Source: a virus | DNA: 64,000 bases | Direction: 5' to 3' (one strand) | Virus record (IMG/VR): IMGVR_UViG_3300037087_000181 | Span: 21,257-85,256 of that record | Shown here: positions 22,891 through 33,948 of the stretch, in pieces | How the letters are laid out: each line of letters begins with the position of its first letter | Numbering within the stretch: the stretch's first letter is position 1 | Translations under genes and position numbers: made by a program | The notes under the pieces: generated by a model | What the model was told of the DNA's origin: nothing | Seen by the model: the letters and a program-made list of their open reading frames with translations, nothing else | Database searches by the model: none

Positions 22891-25800
22891 GCAACGTAAC
22901 GCAGGAAATTTTATTCAATGGGAGTGGCTTAAATACCGATGATAATCAGAACTTTATCGCCAACGGGGATTCCCCTTGGAGGTTGAATGTGATGGTTTCA
23001 GGAAACGAGGCGGCTGGTATTTTGACGAATATTTTAGGTAATAGTTTGTCTGTGGATATAACTGACCACAAACTTAGTCTATCACACACCTATACAACTA
23101 TTGGAAGTTATTATAATCGGCTAACCCGTAAGGTTTATTATTTTGTATGGTCAACTCCTTATGATAGTGGGGGTGGGGTGTATATTTATGATAATAGACT
23201 TTTTGAGTTTGATGAAGACAAGAAGACCCTTGAATTAATTTTTTTAGATTCTCATAATTATTTTGGTTTGTCCTTAAGTACACCTTTTAAGGATTCTTCG
23301 ATGCTCGGTGATTGGCTATATTTCAACCCAAGAGTATCAGAACCAAAGATGATTGATGTGGTTCGTGCCTTCAATTACACAAACTACGTTACATATTCTA
23401 CGTCATCAATATATGTCTTCGGAGACAAGGTTACATTCTATGGTGGGTTATTTGTAGCTTTAGCGGGCGTATCAACAGGACAGACACCGATAACTCATCC
23501 TGAAAAATGGAACAGGATAGGAGATTCTTATCGAGATAAGTCAGACTTAGTTTTTGACAGTGAGTTTGACTACGCTTTCAATGTACTTAAGATGCCACCT
23601 GTTATAAGACCAAAGGTGTCTTACGGTAATGATACACACATTCAGGTAAATAATGTAAGAGGAAAATTATTCAGATTTTCTTATAGGTATAAATACTTCG
23701 ACAATACATATTCTAAATATTCTGCATTTTCAGACATCACACTACCTGAGGAAAGTGAAATTTATAATGGAGAGGTACTCAATAGCACCGTTACTAATAA
23801 TTACATTAAGATTTCTATCAACGCTCATTCCCCCGCATTGGTTAAGGAGATAGAGATCGTTGCGCAAGAAACTACTGGTGACTGGAAAAGGGTTAAGATA
23901 ATAAATAGACAAGAACAGGCAGAACTCACTACCTTTGACATGTCTTTTAACTTCTATAATAATGAAAGTTATTTAACAGTAACAAACATAGAAGTAGCCA
24001 CGGTAAGTGATTATGTTCCACAGAGAGCAAACTCTATGGAGATAATAAATAAAAACATTCTGACCTATGGTGGGTGCTTAGAAGGGTTTGATAACATACC
24101 GAAAGATGAGATAAGGGTTGGACTGACACCCGTGTTGCAAAGTATATACTCACCCCCTATAATAGGTGCTACGAGAAGGAATAATATACCTTGGGATATT
24201 ACTGATGTTGTTGTTCTTTATGATGGCAATCCAATAGAATACGGGAAAGGAATTGATATAGGCTCTTGGTGGCCCGGAACGGTTGTGGCAGGAGATGTTT
24301 ATGTTGTCACTATTGATGGAAAGACAAACATCTATACAGTAACCGCAAATGATGTAGCACATACGAACGTTGCTATGGCTAGTCTGATAGCCTTTTTAAG
24401 TGATAATTATAGTACCTATGGCATAAGGATTCAATCCGACCCTAATTTAATAGACATATTGTCTCTCTATGGTAATCCGATAGTGGCAGACATCACACAG
24501 TCATTGTTTTGTGTAAATGGTGGTGCGAGTAATCTACTCACAAAGAAAAGTGGATTTAAGACAGGAGCTAACCACCCGTTCTGTATCTTCTATTATGACG
24601 ATAACCTACGCAGGTGGGATGCACAAGTCTCGAAAGAAAATGTACATATCTTCGGTTTAGAGATGCACGGGACAACTGTATATGTTCCCATGCTTAATGA
24701 GGTAAGCCCTCCTCCTGATGACACCTCATATAAATGGACTATTGATTGGGAAGTTTATCATCAACCCCCAGTAGGCGCAAGATATTGGAGATGGGGTTAT
24801 GCCGGGAATAGCCTATGTTCAAAAATGGTTCAGTACATAGTATCTGATGTTACCGATGGTGATCCCGCCACGGATGGAGCCAACCTATGTAAGGTAAATA
24901 TTACTCCGCTGCAAACGCTTAAGAGTACAATAACGGCAGATTGGAATCAGTACCCTAATTCAATCATTGATACCTATACATGGAAGACGGGAGATAGGAT
25001 ACGTTTTATAACCAAAAAGGTTGTCTCTGCGGGGTCAGCAGTACTTGGGGATATTATTGATGGTGTTTATGAATATGAAATATTAAAGCAATCTGGTGAT
25101 GATTCTGAATTTATATTTATTCAGGGATTAATTGCATCAAATGGTATAACGGCAGCCGATATAGGAGAAAATTCATTAGCAGAGATATATTCCCCTCTTG
25201 CGACTATTAGTGAGACACAGACGGTATATTATGAGTTTGGCGATATGATGCCTATTCGTGAAGATTCGGCAGGAGTAATGGTACATTATGGGCAGAACGG
25301 CATTCATAACCAAGATACAGTACTTTCTCATACTGCAATGGGTAGTTTTGATAGTGGAGATGTCTATCATATAATGAGGACACCATCAAAGCCTATTGAT
25401 ACTGACAACCCACTCGTGGGGTTCTTTCATGAGTCACAATGGTATTCAGATTTTTATGAAAGTACCGATTTTAATAAAGGGAAAATAGGCTTTGAAACTA
25501 ATTTTGGGCAGAGATTTCTAAATATAGTCAGATACTCACGACCCTACTTTCAGAACACAGAGATTAATGGGCTATCTACTTTTGAGGAAGACGATGCTAA
25601 TAACTGGCCGGGTTATAAAGAATATAACGACATCTTTGGGGATATTGTGGCTATTTATGAGTTTGGGGACACGCTAAAGGTTTATCAGGAAAGAAAACCA
25701 TCATCGACACTTGTCGGGAGGCAGGAATGGCTCGGTGCAAATGGAGAACCAACAGTAGCCGTTAGTGACGTTGTGCTCGGAGCAATAAGATATGATAAAT

Positions 25801-27767
25801 CTAATTATTCGACTATATTTCCCGAATCATTATCAAGAAATAATAACTTCATATATGGGTTTGATATTTATAATGGTGCAGCATGGAGGGACGGGAATAA
25901 TGGTATATTTCCTATAAGTGGTCGTTATACTACGGAAGATAATAATAACGATTACAAGATGCAGACCTATTTCAAACTAAAGGCAAAGGCACTTATGGAA
26001 TCTGGCATAAGTCATGTTAGCGTGCTTACTGTTTGGGATGAAGAATATAAGTTACTTTATGTTATTTTTAAAGATTCAGTTATCCAAGATAATAATGAAA
26101 CGATAGTTTTTCACGAACCGAGTAATAGGTGGATCACTTTCACGGAATTTGACCAAACATCCATCAATGGTTTCAACACACCCCTTGAATTTTTTAAAGA
26201 GTGTTATATAATAGTTAAGGGATTTGAAAATGGGATAGGGTTTTCTTTCGATTATGATACAAGATTTGCTCATTTTAATCTCGGAGGAGGACTTGGTACT
26301 ACGGCACTTACGCTCGTTAACCCGGAAATGTTACCTATTGAGATAACAATGCCTACTCCACAAATAAGTTCTTCCCCTTTATTATCTACGATGCCTCTTA
26401 ACATAGTATTAACACTTCCATTACCAGATATTGGAGTTTCGTGGGTTCATAATAGTAATCCAGTCATGATATTTGCTGCCGAAGACCACACATCGGATAT
26501 AGCACAGATCACTTATATGGATATTATAGGAAATGTTCGTGTATTCATTGGCGAAATTCCCAATTGGATTACCGTGTGGAACTATTCTGGGAGATATGCT
26601 TTCAGTGCGGGTGATGATATTTTTGAGGGAGAGGATATAAGTATTTTCCCCAATAGTGTCAATACATCTTTTCAACGCACGGTATCGGTTATTTTTGCCG
26701 ATTTATTGGGTAATATAAGCACAGTTTCAGTAACGCAGGAAGCATCGGTTATTGAACCCTTAGTCGTTATTTCTAAGAATCCACTCGACACCACAGACTT
26801 TTTGATATATCCTAATATAACTTCAGGGTCATGTTATGTCGGGGATAATACTGTTTCGATTACATTTTCAGTACATAAATCATCTCTTGGAACGGGGATG
26901 CCGCTGATTGTTTATTATGTTATAACAAGAGATGGTGTTTATGATGAACAAGGTGAGTTATCTGCGAGGGACGGGATACAAACAGCTAAAATTATTTCTT
27001 TAAGCAGTAATGCTATTGCCAGTGAGGTAATAATAGTTTACTTAAGTGGTATTCCGGTAGGTTCTCCAACGGGGATTATGGATGTTAATATAAGTGCGGG
27101 TATATTGCCATTGGTTATTACACTACCAACCCCTATTGTTAGCGTATCATGGATTACGGTTAGTAATGACACCATGAATTGGACGGCATTACAGTATGGT
27201 TCGTCCCAAAAAAGAATTTCTATTGTTTCTGTAGTCGGAACATGGGCAACATTACAGTCATTTCCATCATGGATTACTATTGTCGAAAATAGTGAGGGAA
27301 GTATTATCGAAATAGGTGATACAATATCTGATGGAGAAACAATAGCATTATATCCAAAGAATATAAATACCCTCCCAACGATAATATCAGGTTTTGTTAG
27401 CATTATTGATAATATTGGAAATATAAGTACAATACAGGTTACACAACAGGCGTCCTTAGTTAATCCAGATGTAAGGGTATGGATGAATCCATCGGATACA
27501 TCAGGAATCACATTATCTGGTGCATTTGGGACGGCTGCAATCGGGAGTAAGAATATAAATATTACCTTTACGCCTAATGATCCGTATGTAGGTAATGGAG
27601 GGGTATTAAATTTGGAATATCAAATATGGAAGAATACCATACAGGTAGGTGGTGGAAATTTAATGAATCTTTCAAACAAGAAAGTTAACACAAAACTATT
27701 AACAATGTCATCTATAGCAAACGCAGGGGATATAATCACAGTATATTTAAACGAATCAAATTTATAA
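22887..27767 (+). CDS. Large tail protein with C-terminal BACON-like repeats (1626 aa)
   Basis: Beta-rich protein whose first 1100 residues resemble the tail nozzle/stabilisation proteins of podovirus-like Bacteroidota phages (ILFNGSGLNTDDNQNFI, LYFNPRVSEPKMIDV, YKYFDNTYSKYSAFSD). From about residue 1150 come two tandem modules of about 230-250 aa. Each starts with a Leu-Pro-rich LPxxITxPTP strand and holds a BACON-like domain: IPNWITV / FPSWITI, a GDxI..GExI..P pattern and GNISTxxVTQ(E/Q)AS. BACON domains bind glycans such as mucin in other contexts. The modules may help the virion attach to mucus or capsular polysaccharide. Confidence 0.7.
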   Translation: MSNVTQEILFNGSGLNTDDNQNFIANGDSPWRLNVMVSGNEAAGILTNILGNSLSVDITDHKLSLSHTYTTIGSYYNRLTRKVYYFVWSTPYDSGGGVYIYDNRLFEFDEDKKTLELIFLDSHNYFGLSLSTPFKDSSMLGDWLYFNPRVSEPKMIDVVRAFNYTNYVTYSTSSIYVFGDKVTFYGGLFVALAGVSTGQTPITHPEKWNRIGDSYRDKSDLVFDSEFDYAFNVLKMPPVIRPKVSYGNDTHIQVNNVRGKLFRFSYRYKYFDNTYSKYSAFSDITLPEESEIYNGEVLNSTVTNNYIKISINAHSPALVKEIEIVAQETTGDWKRVKIINRQEQAELTTFDMSFNFYNNESYLTVTNIEVATVSDYVPQRANSMEIINKNILTYGGCLEGFDNIPKDEIRVGLTPVLQSIYSPPIIGATRRNNIPWDITDVVVLYDGNPIEYGKGIDIGSWWPGTVVAGDVYVVTIDGKTNIYTVTANDVAHTNVAMASLIAFLSDNYSTYGIRIQSDPNLIDILSLYGNPIVADITQSLFCVNGGASNLLTKKSGFKTGANHPFCIFYYDDNLRRWDAQVSKENVHIFGLEMHGTTVYVPMLNEVSPPPDDTSYKWTIDWEVYHQPPVGARYWRWGYAGNSLCSKMVQYIVSDVTDGDPATDGANLCKVNITPLQTLKSTITADWNQYPNSIIDTYTWKTGDRIRFITKKVVSAGSAVLGDIIDGVYEYEILKQSGDDSEFIFIQGLIASNGITAADIGENSLAEIYSPLATISETQTVYYEFGDMMPIREDSAGVMVHYGQNGIHNQDTVLSHTAMGSFDSGDVYHIMRTPSKPIDTDNPLVGFFHESQWYSDFYESTDFNKGKIGFETNFGQRFLNIVRYSRPYFQNTEINGLSTFEEDDANNWPGYKEYNDIFGDIVAIYEFGDTLKVYQERKPSSTLVGRQEWLGANGEPTVAVSDVVLGAIRYDKSNYSTIFPESLSRNNNFIYGFDIYNGAAWRDGNNGIFPISGRYTTEDNNNDYKMQTYFKLKAKALMESGISHVSVLTVWDEEYKLLYVIFKDSVIQDNNETIVFHEPSNRWITFTEFDQTSINGFNTPLEFFKECYIIVKGFENGIGFSFDYDTRFAHFNLGGGLGTTALTLVNPEMLPIEITMPTPQISSSPLLSTMPLNIVLTLPLPDIGVSWVHNSNPVMIFAAEDHTSDIAQITYMDIIGNVRVFIGEIPNWITVWNYSGRYAFSAGDDIFEGEDISIFPNSVNTSFQRTVSVIFADLLGNISTVSVTQEASVIEPLVVISKNPLDTTDFLIYPNITSGSCYVGDNTVSITFSVHKSSLGTGMPLIVYYVITRDGVYDEQGELSARDGIQTAKIISLSSNAIASEVIIVYLSGIPVGSPTGIMDVNISAGILPLVITLPTPIVSVSWITVSNDTMNWTALQYGSSQKRISIVSVVGTWATLQSFPSWITIVENSEGSIIEIGDTISDGETIALYPKNINTLPTIISGFVSIIDNIGNISTIQVTQQASLVNPDVRVWMNPSDTSGITLSGAFGTAAIGSKNINITFTPNDPYVGNGGVLNLEYQIWKNTIQVGGGNLMNLSNKKVNTKLLTMSSIANAGDIITVYLNESNL

Positions 27768-27771
27768 TAAA

Positions 27772-28188
27772 ATGGCAAGTTCAATTCCAAGAGAGAGAAG
27801 AAAAGATTATGCGGTAGCAATGGCAGCTAAAAATTTGAAGATAGCTTTCTTCACAGAGATGGCAGCTTATGATCCATTAACGGCAACGACATATACAGCG
27901 CTTGCCGCTATTTGTACAGAGGTTTCCAGTTCGGGTACTGGCTATACTACGGGTGGTTACGCACTCACTGGTAAGACATCAGCATACTTATCCACTAATG
28001 GGGCGATAATGACGGCATATCTATTAAGTGTTTCTAATGCCACATTTTCAGTGCAATATGGGGTTATTTATGATTCAGCAACAGATAAGATTGAGGGCGT
28101 GCAAGATTGGTACACAACTTATGTTGTAACGAATGGAACGATAACTATTACTTTCGACAATTCAAATGGGGTATTTAATATTCAATAG
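27772..28188 (+). CDS. Small putative tail protein (138 aa)
   Basis: Starts 4 bases after the giant tail gene. N-terminal charged segment (SIPRERRKDYAVAM), then Ala/Thr/Gly/Ser-rich beta strands and a closing TITFDNSNGVFNIQ strand. The composition fits a tail accessory or fibre-attachment protein. No family recognised. Confidence 0.5.
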   Translation: MASSIPRERRKDYAVAMAAKNLKIAFFTEMAAYDPLTATTYTALAAICTEVSSSGTGYTTGGYALTGKTSAYLSTNGAIMTAYLLSVSNATFSVQYGVIYDSATDKIEGVQDWYTTYVVTNGTITITFDNSNGVFNIQ

Positions 28189-28193
28189 GTTTA

Positions 28194-30059
28194 ATGAATA
28201 AGACCAATCAATTCAAGACGTGTTCGTTTTTTATGGCGAAGAATGATGTTCTTCACATGCTTATCTTGGATGAGAATGGCACTCCCGTTACTGTTGAATT
28301 GATTGGTGATGAGACTACTCCATCCGCTCCCGGTCAGGTTACTGCTATTGATGCGACAAATATAACCGATTCTGGATTCACGGCAAACTGGTTACTTACA
28401 GAGAACGCAGATGGGTATTATTTTAATCTTGCCACAGACCCCGACATGACACCCCATATAAGCGGATATGAAAATCTTGATGTGGAAAATGTAAATCATG
28501 TTGATATAACAGGACTCACTCCGGGGGTTGTTTATTACTATCAGGTGAGTGCTTATAACAATATAGGAGAGGGTCTTGAATCTAATATTATTTCTACACT
28601 TATTCTTTCGGCTGTATTACTTGAAGACTTAGATGGAAACGAGTATCACACTATTGTCATTGGTAATCAGGAATGGATCGTTGAAAATCTTAAGGTAACG
28701 CAATATGCCGATACATCAATAATCCCGAATGTTACTATAGATGCTGATTGGGCAGCATTAACAGCCATAGATAATAAAGATACTTATGGTGGGATATATA
28801 ACTGGTATGCTGCAACTGATGCAAGAAATATTGCACCCGTAGGTTGGCACGTACCAACATTTGCAGAGGCAGTAGTATTACAATATGCTATTGGAGCTAT
28901 TGATGATCAGGAATATGAAGGGCCGGGTTATGATACAACCATAGGTCAAGTTCTTAGAGAAATAGGCACTACGTATTGGATAACTGACGATGGTACGGAT
29001 ACGAAAGGATTTCATGCCAGAGGATCGGGAAGAAGAAATTATGATAGTGGAAATTTTGAGGCAATTAAGGCTTTATTTGTATTTTGGCTTTCAGATGCTG
29101 GCCCATTAGGTGCATTACAATCTGTTAGAATTAGTGATGATAATACATATTATATAGAAGAACTCACCGCTGGAGTTGGTCAAGAAGCACAAGGTTATTC
29201 AATTCGTCTTATAAAAGATGATTCTACTGATCCGGGAACAGTAACAGGTAATGATGGCAAAGTTTACACAACTGTTAAAATTGGTGATCAAGTATGGATG
29301 GCAGAGAACAGTGCAGAAACAAAATATCAAAACGGAGACTTAGTTACAGTAGTGACAGACGATACAACATGGGCAGCAGAGACAAGCGAAGCAATGTGCT
29401 ATTACGATAATATCGCCTTATCCGATGGGGATGCCTATTGTTGGTATAATAATGATTTAGCAACTTATAAGGCTATTTATGGGGCGCTGTATAATGACTA
29501 TGCTGTTTTAAGTGCAAAAGAACTTGTTTATTTTACAAGAAGTGCAGTACATGAGTTAGGATGGAGGGTAGCTACAAAAACAGATTGGGATGATCTTATC
29601 GCCGTTCTTGACGGATTGACAGTGGCGGGAGGACGGCTAAAAGAAATAGGGACAACACATTGGACTCCCCCTAATACAGGTGCAATAGATTCAGTGGAAT
29701 TTAAAGCCGTTGGCGGTGGATATAGACAAGAAACGGGTACATTTGGTGGCATAAGAGATAGTGCTTTCTTTTGGACGTCTACATCAGAAGGTTTGCTATC
29801 GGGAGTTAATTTTTATCTCAATTATGATACCCAGGATATAAACCATGTAAATACTGTTAAGGGGGCGGGGTATTCAGTTCGCTGCGTAAGAGATATATAT
29901 ACTTCTACTGTTTATGTAATTTACACAGATGGTATAAGTACTTGGCGTAAGGGAGTAAGAAGTCATGCTTTTGTTCTTGATAAGACAATAACTCCGTTAG
30001 GTTTTAGTGGGGTTGAGGATACAGATTGGGTTAATATAAAATCAGTTAAATTGGACTAA
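28194..30059 (+). CDS. Tail adhesin: fibronectin III plus two FISUMP domains
   Basis: Putative receptor-binding protein (621 aa). Residues about 40-135 form a fibronectin type III domain (PSAPGQVTAIDATNITDSGF, GLTPGVVYYYQVSAYNN). Residues about 138-345 and 346-580 are two FISUMP-like domains, each opening with DG(N)xY.T(I/V)xIG.Q.W(I/M)xEN and the second closing with WTST, then GYSVRCVRD. FISUMP domains have a C-type-lectin-like fold used for surface binding. The last 40 residues (WRKGVRSHAFVLDKTITPLG) recur in the next gene. Confidence 0.75.
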   Translation: MNKTNQFKTCSFFMAKNDVLHMLILDENGTPVTVELIGDETTPSAPGQVTAIDATNITDSGFTANWLLTENADGYYFNLATDPDMTPHISGYENLDVENVNHVDITGLTPGVVYYYQVSAYNNIGEGLESNIISTLILSAVLLEDLDGNEYHTIVIGNQEWIVENLKVTQYADTSIIPNVTIDADWAALTAIDNKDTYGGIYNWYAATDARNIAPVGWHVPTFAEAVVLQYAIGAIDDQEYEGPGYDTTIGQVLREIGTTYWITDDGTDTKGFHARGSGRRNYDSGNFEAIKALFVFWLSDAGPLGALQSVRISDDNTYYIEELTAGVGQEAQGYSIRLIKDDSTDPGTVTGNDGKVYTTVKIGDQVWMAENSAETKYQNGDLVTVVTDDTTWAAETSEAMCYYDNIALSDGDAYCWYNNDLATYKAIYGALYNDYAVLSAKELVYFTRSAVHELGWRVATKTDWDDLIAVLDGLTVAGGRLKEIGTTHWTPPNTGAIDSVEFKAVGGGYRQETGTFGGIRDSAFFWTSTSEGLLSGVNFYLNYDTQDINHVNTVKGAGYSVRCVRDIYTSTVYVIYTDGISTWRKGVRSHAFVLDKTITPLGFSGVEDTDWVNIKSVKLD

Positions 30060-30061
30060 TA

Positions 30062-30367
30062 ATGGCAGTTCAATATATTTATTATACCTCAGGGACAATG
30101 GTTGAATACACGGATGGTGTGGATGTGTTTAGGGATGGTTCTTTAGGGGGTTCATACATAGTGGAGGTTCTTGATGGTGCTTCTTGGGATGATTTGGAAA
30201 GTATTGATGCCGAGGGTGCAATAGGTATAGATACATTCCGTGATGGTGTTCGTGGGGGAGCATACGTTATAGATAAAACACTTACTCCAATAGGATTTGC
30301 AGGAATAGAATCATTAGATGATGGGATTACAGGTGATTGGATAAATTTACGAATATCAGATATATAA
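30062..30367 (+). CDS. Small protein sharing the adhesin C-terminal module (101 aa)
   Basis: Almost entirely a beta-rich module present at the end of the upstream adhesin: TFRDGVRGGAYVIDKTLTPI and GDWINLRI match its VRSHAFVLDKTITPLG and DWVNIK. Two Asp-Gly-rich repeats are visible inside it. Probably a partner or chaperone-like cap for the fibre, or a duplicated tip. It overlaps the next ATG by one base (ATAATG). Confidence 0.5.
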   Translation: MAVQYIYYTSGTMVEYTDGVDVFRDGSLGGSYIVEVLDGASWDDLESIDAEGAIGIDTFRDGVRGGAYVIDKTLTPIGFAGIESLDDGITGDWINLRISDI

Positions 30368-33300
30368 TGAAAAAGATTTTAACAATTTTAATTGCACTTG
30401 CCATAGCCTTGGTGAGTTGTGCACAACAGACTTTTAATGTAAATGTGGTAATTCAAAAGGCCACACCTACATTATCTTTTAATGGAAGTGGAGGGATCAT
30501 TGACTTTCTTAATGGAAGTGCCCACATAACGCTTACACAGAGTTTGAATACGTTAACTCTTGCGGGTGGAAACTTATCACTTGGAACAAATAACCTCCTT
30601 ACAACGGGTTTTATTGGAGTTACGGGGGCAAGAATAACAAAAGGATGGTTTATTGATGGAGAGTTCTCTAACATGCCTACTGTTGCGGGAAACTCATTAA
30701 CATCATATTTCGCTACTTCGGCACAGCTATCGGCAATAACGGCAACATCATTGGGGCTTGGAAATGTTAATAATGTTAGTGTTGCGACTATTCTTACAAG
30801 TCCTGCACTCACAGGAACCCCAACAGCACCCACGGCAACAGTTGGTACTAACACCACACAGGTAGCTACAACTGCCTTCGTGTTGGCTAATGGAGGTGGC
30901 GGAGGAGGTGCTGGCACATGGGGAAGTATAACAGGAACCCTTTCTTTACAGTCAGACCTTGAAACCGCACTGAATTTAAAACTTAATACCAATGGGAGTG
31001 CTGCAAGTCTGACAAGTTTTCCTACGCTAAACCAAAATACGACAGGAAGTGCCGCTACGTTAACTACACCAAGGGCAATTTATGGAAATAATTTCAATGG
31101 TTCGGTTGCCTTAACACAAATAATCGCATCTACTTATGGCGGAACGGGTAACGGATTTACTAAATTTACAGGGGCAACACAAACAGAGAAAACCTACACA
31201 TTACCTGATGTAAGTACTACTATCTTGACTTCTAATTCTCCAGTGACGGTAGCACAAGGGGGAACTGGACGAGTAACGTCAACAATTGCATACGGATTAT
31301 TGGCTGCGGGGACAACGGCAACGGGGGTACAACAGACACTCGCCACCGGATCAGGTGGACAGATACTTCGTAGTGGTGGTAGTGGAGCGTTACCTTCATA
31401 TTCAACAGCAACCTATCCGGCAGTGGCAGGAACAGCACGTAAAATGGTGGTTTCTGATGGTACTAATCTTGTCATGTCTACCGAGACTTATGATACACCG
31501 GGGGCAGTAGGAAATATGCTTATGTCTGATGGTACAAATCAGGTTAGCACCACGCCCGTTGACATCGCAACTGTTATGTCTCAATATTATATTGATGCTA
31601 CAAGTTCTATACAGGGACAGTTAAATGCACTTTCCACACGAATTACGGCACTCGAAGGTAATACTCCTTCATATCCAAATTATTATGTTGCAAATGCCGG
31701 ATCAGATGCAGCAGATGGGTTAACCCCTGCAACTGCATGGCAGACAATTTCAAAAATAAATGGATTAACTATATTATCGGGAACAGGGATTAATTTTAAC
31801 AAAGGGGATACGTGGCATGAGATATTGACAGTTCCTTCTTCTGGTATTTCAGGCAACCCCATTGTATTTGGTTCTTACGGTACAGGGAATAAGCCTATCA
31901 TTGATGGATCAGATATTGTTTCTACATGGACGGCTGATAATAGTGATGTAGAAACAGGAGGGACATTTGTTTCAGGATTAGAGACTGAGACAAGTGCTTT
32001 TACAACTGAATGGACAACAAAGACAGTAGCAAATAGTAATACTATGACTGTTTCTTCAACTGTAAAAAATCATGGTACTAATTCTGCACTAATTACTTTC
32101 AATGGTACTGGACAGGAAGCGTATGCTTATAAGGATCTTTCTAACCAAACAGAAATGAATTTTAGGTTTTATTTCTATTTGGCTTCAGATTTTGCAATGC
32201 ACGCAAATGGTAGTTCTATTGATCTTGGTTTGATGTATGATACTGGTAATGGTTGGTTATTTGGTGTGGTTTTGGAAGCAGATGCGGGGAGTACAACATC
32301 CTTTCATTTGAAAGGAGATAGGATAAAACCAACAGATGCCATTGTTTACACTGGAGCTAATGGTTCGATTTCAAGAGGCGCTTGGCATTATGTTGAAATA
32401 GAGTTCGATAGAGGAACTACAAATGGAGGATGGCAGATGTGGTTGGATGGTAATTCTGTCGGAAGTGATTTTACATTAAATACAATTATATATAATCCAA
32501 ACAGGGTTTATATAGGAGATGCTGGTGAATTGGGTTATCCTGCAAGTACAGCAAAAATATATTTTGATGATATAAAGGTAAGTACTTCTGTTATCGGGGC
32601 ATTCCCGGCGGGAGTGGCTAATGTTTATGATGCTACAATAGCAGCAACAACAGTTCAGGTTTTCAGAGACGGGTTAAGAGCAACCAAGGGATCATCAAAA
32701 GCGGCACTTAATGATCATGAGTGGTTTTGCAGTGGTACAACATTATCATATAGAGATGATTCAGGAACACCACAAGGGGCAGGATATGTTATTGCAGCCT
32801 CGGTAAGAAATAGTTGTATTGAAGTTTCAAAAGGATTTGCACAAACAGATTATATTACTATTGATGGTCTGGATATAAGAAATTCAAATTTGAATGGAAT
32901 ATTTTTCCCTGCAACTTCAACTGGTGCGATTATAAAAAACTGTGATGTGAAGTATAATTATAATGATGGTATTCGTTCATCGGCAGGCGAAGTAGCATCT
33001 AATGTATTAGTAACAACTTGTAATTTAAGTTGGAATGGAGGTGGTGGTGTTGATATAGTTACTCCAAGTCATAACTGGACGATTAGTTATAATAATGTTT
33101 TTAGAAACTGTCAATACAATGATAGTTATCAAAATCACAATTGGAATGCAGGAATACACACATGGTGCGAGGATGCTACAGTTAAATCAATCCAGATAAT
33201 TCACAATACCATTTATTCTAATGGGAAATTACCTAATAATACTTATGTAAGTATATCATCTGGCAGGGGAATACATTTTGATACTGTTGAAGAAACAAAT

Positions 33301-33936
33301 TATACGGATGGATCATTTGTCGGATATAATTTTATTTATGATAATAATCAAGTGGGAATACTTCTTGAACACGCTAGTTATCATACTGTTGCTTACAATC
33401 TTGTTTATAATAATATTGGAGCATACGGTATAGCAGTTTCAGATTATTCTACTCTTTCAGAAGCAAGCTATAATAAAGTTTATAACAATGTATGTTATGG
33501 TAATCTTACAGGTATTGTCATACAGGGCACAAGTAGTTTAACTGCAAACAGATGTAGGGGGAACATTGTAAAGAATAATATTTCTTTCGGTAATTCAAAT
33601 AATCAATTAGGATGTTATTATGGTGGTGAGAATGATGGTACGATGGGTAGTGGCAACGTGTACCAGAATAACGCATTGGGCGTAGAAGGCACTGGTTTTA
33701 TTCAGTGGGGTAGCGGTGTGAATAAAAACACTTATGCTGCTTGGGCTTCGGCCTATGGTAGTTCTACAAATTCAATTCAAACCGATCCTTTACTTGTAAA
33801 TTCCACAAGTTTAAATTTTCAGTTACAAACAGGATCACCCTGTATAAATGCAGGAGTAAATGTGGGATTAACAACCGATTTCTTAGGAAATCCTATAATT
33901 GGACTTCCCGATATTGGAGCATACGAAAAACAATAA
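30367..33936 (+). CDS. Exported or lipidated fibre/beta-helix protein (1189 aa)
   Basis: Start taken at ATG 30367, because the protein then begins with a clean lipoprotein signal (MKKILTILIALAIALVSCAQQ, lipobox LVSC). Next comes typical phage-fibre repeat sequence (TSPALTGTPTAPT, GTNTTQVATTAFV, LRSGGSGALPSYSTAT). Then from about residue 440 a secreted-enzyme-like part: NYYVANAGSDAADGLTPATA, a concanavalin-like insert, and a right-handed beta-helix (DYITIDGLDIRNSNLNGIF). A Sec/lipoprotein signal on a fibre is unusual; see findings. Possible polysaccharide depolymerase. Confidence 0.7.
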   Translation: MKKILTILIALAIALVSCAQQTFNVNVVIQKATPTLSFNGSGGIIDFLNGSAHITLTQSLNTLTLAGGNLSLGTNNLLTTGFIGVTGARITKGWFIDGEFSNMPTVAGNSLTSYFATSAQLSAITATSLGLGNVNNVSVATILTSPALTGTPTAPTATVGTNTTQVATTAFVLANGGGGGGAGTWGSITGTLSLQSDLETALNLKLNTNGSAASLTSFPTLNQNTTGSAATLTTPRAIYGNNFNGSVALTQIIASTYGGTGNGFTKFTGATQTEKTYTLPDVSTTILTSNSPVTVAQGGTGRVTSTIAYGLLAAGTTATGVQQTLATGSGGQILRSGGSGALPSYSTATYPAVAGTARKMVVSDGTNLVMSTETYDTPGAVGNMLMSDGTNQVSTTPVDIATVMSQYYIDATSSIQGQLNALSTRITALEGNTPSYPNYYVANAGSDAADGLTPATAWQTISKINGLTILSGTGINFNKGDTWHEILTVPSSGISGNPIVFGSYGTGNKPIIDGSDIVSTWTADNSDVETGGTFVSGLETETSAFTTEWTTKTVANSNTMTVSSTVKNHGTNSALITFNGTGQEAYAYKDLSNQTEMNFRFYFYLASDFAMHANGSSIDLGLMYDTGNGWLFGVVLEADAGSTTSFHLKGDRIKPTDAIVYTGANGSISRGAWHYVEIEFDRGTTNGGWQMWLDGNSVGSDFTLNTIIYNPNRVYIGDAGELGYPASTAKIYFDDIKVSTSVIGAFPAGVANVYDATIAATTVQVFRDGLRATKGSSKAALNDHEWFCSGTTLSYRDDSGTPQGAGYVIAASVRNSCIEVSKGFAQTDYITIDGLDIRNSNLNGIFFPATSTGAIIKNCDVKYNYNDGIRSSAGEVASNVLVTTCNLSWNGGGGVDIVTPSHNWTISYNNVFRNCQYNDSYQNHNWNAGIHTWCEDATVKSIQIIHNTIYSNGKLPNNTYVSISSGRGIHFDTVEETNYTDGSFVGYNFIYDNNQVGILLEHASYHTVAYNLVYNNIGAYGIAVSDYSTLSEASYNKVYNNVCYGNLTGIVIQGTSSLTANRCRGNIVKNNISFGNSNNQLGCYYGGENDGTMGSGNVYQNNALGVEGTGFIQWGSGVNKNTYAAWASAYGSSTNSIQTDPLLVNSTSLNFQLQTGSPCINAGVNVGLTTDFLGNPIIGLPDIGAYEKQ

Positions 33937-33948
33937 AATAATATAACA

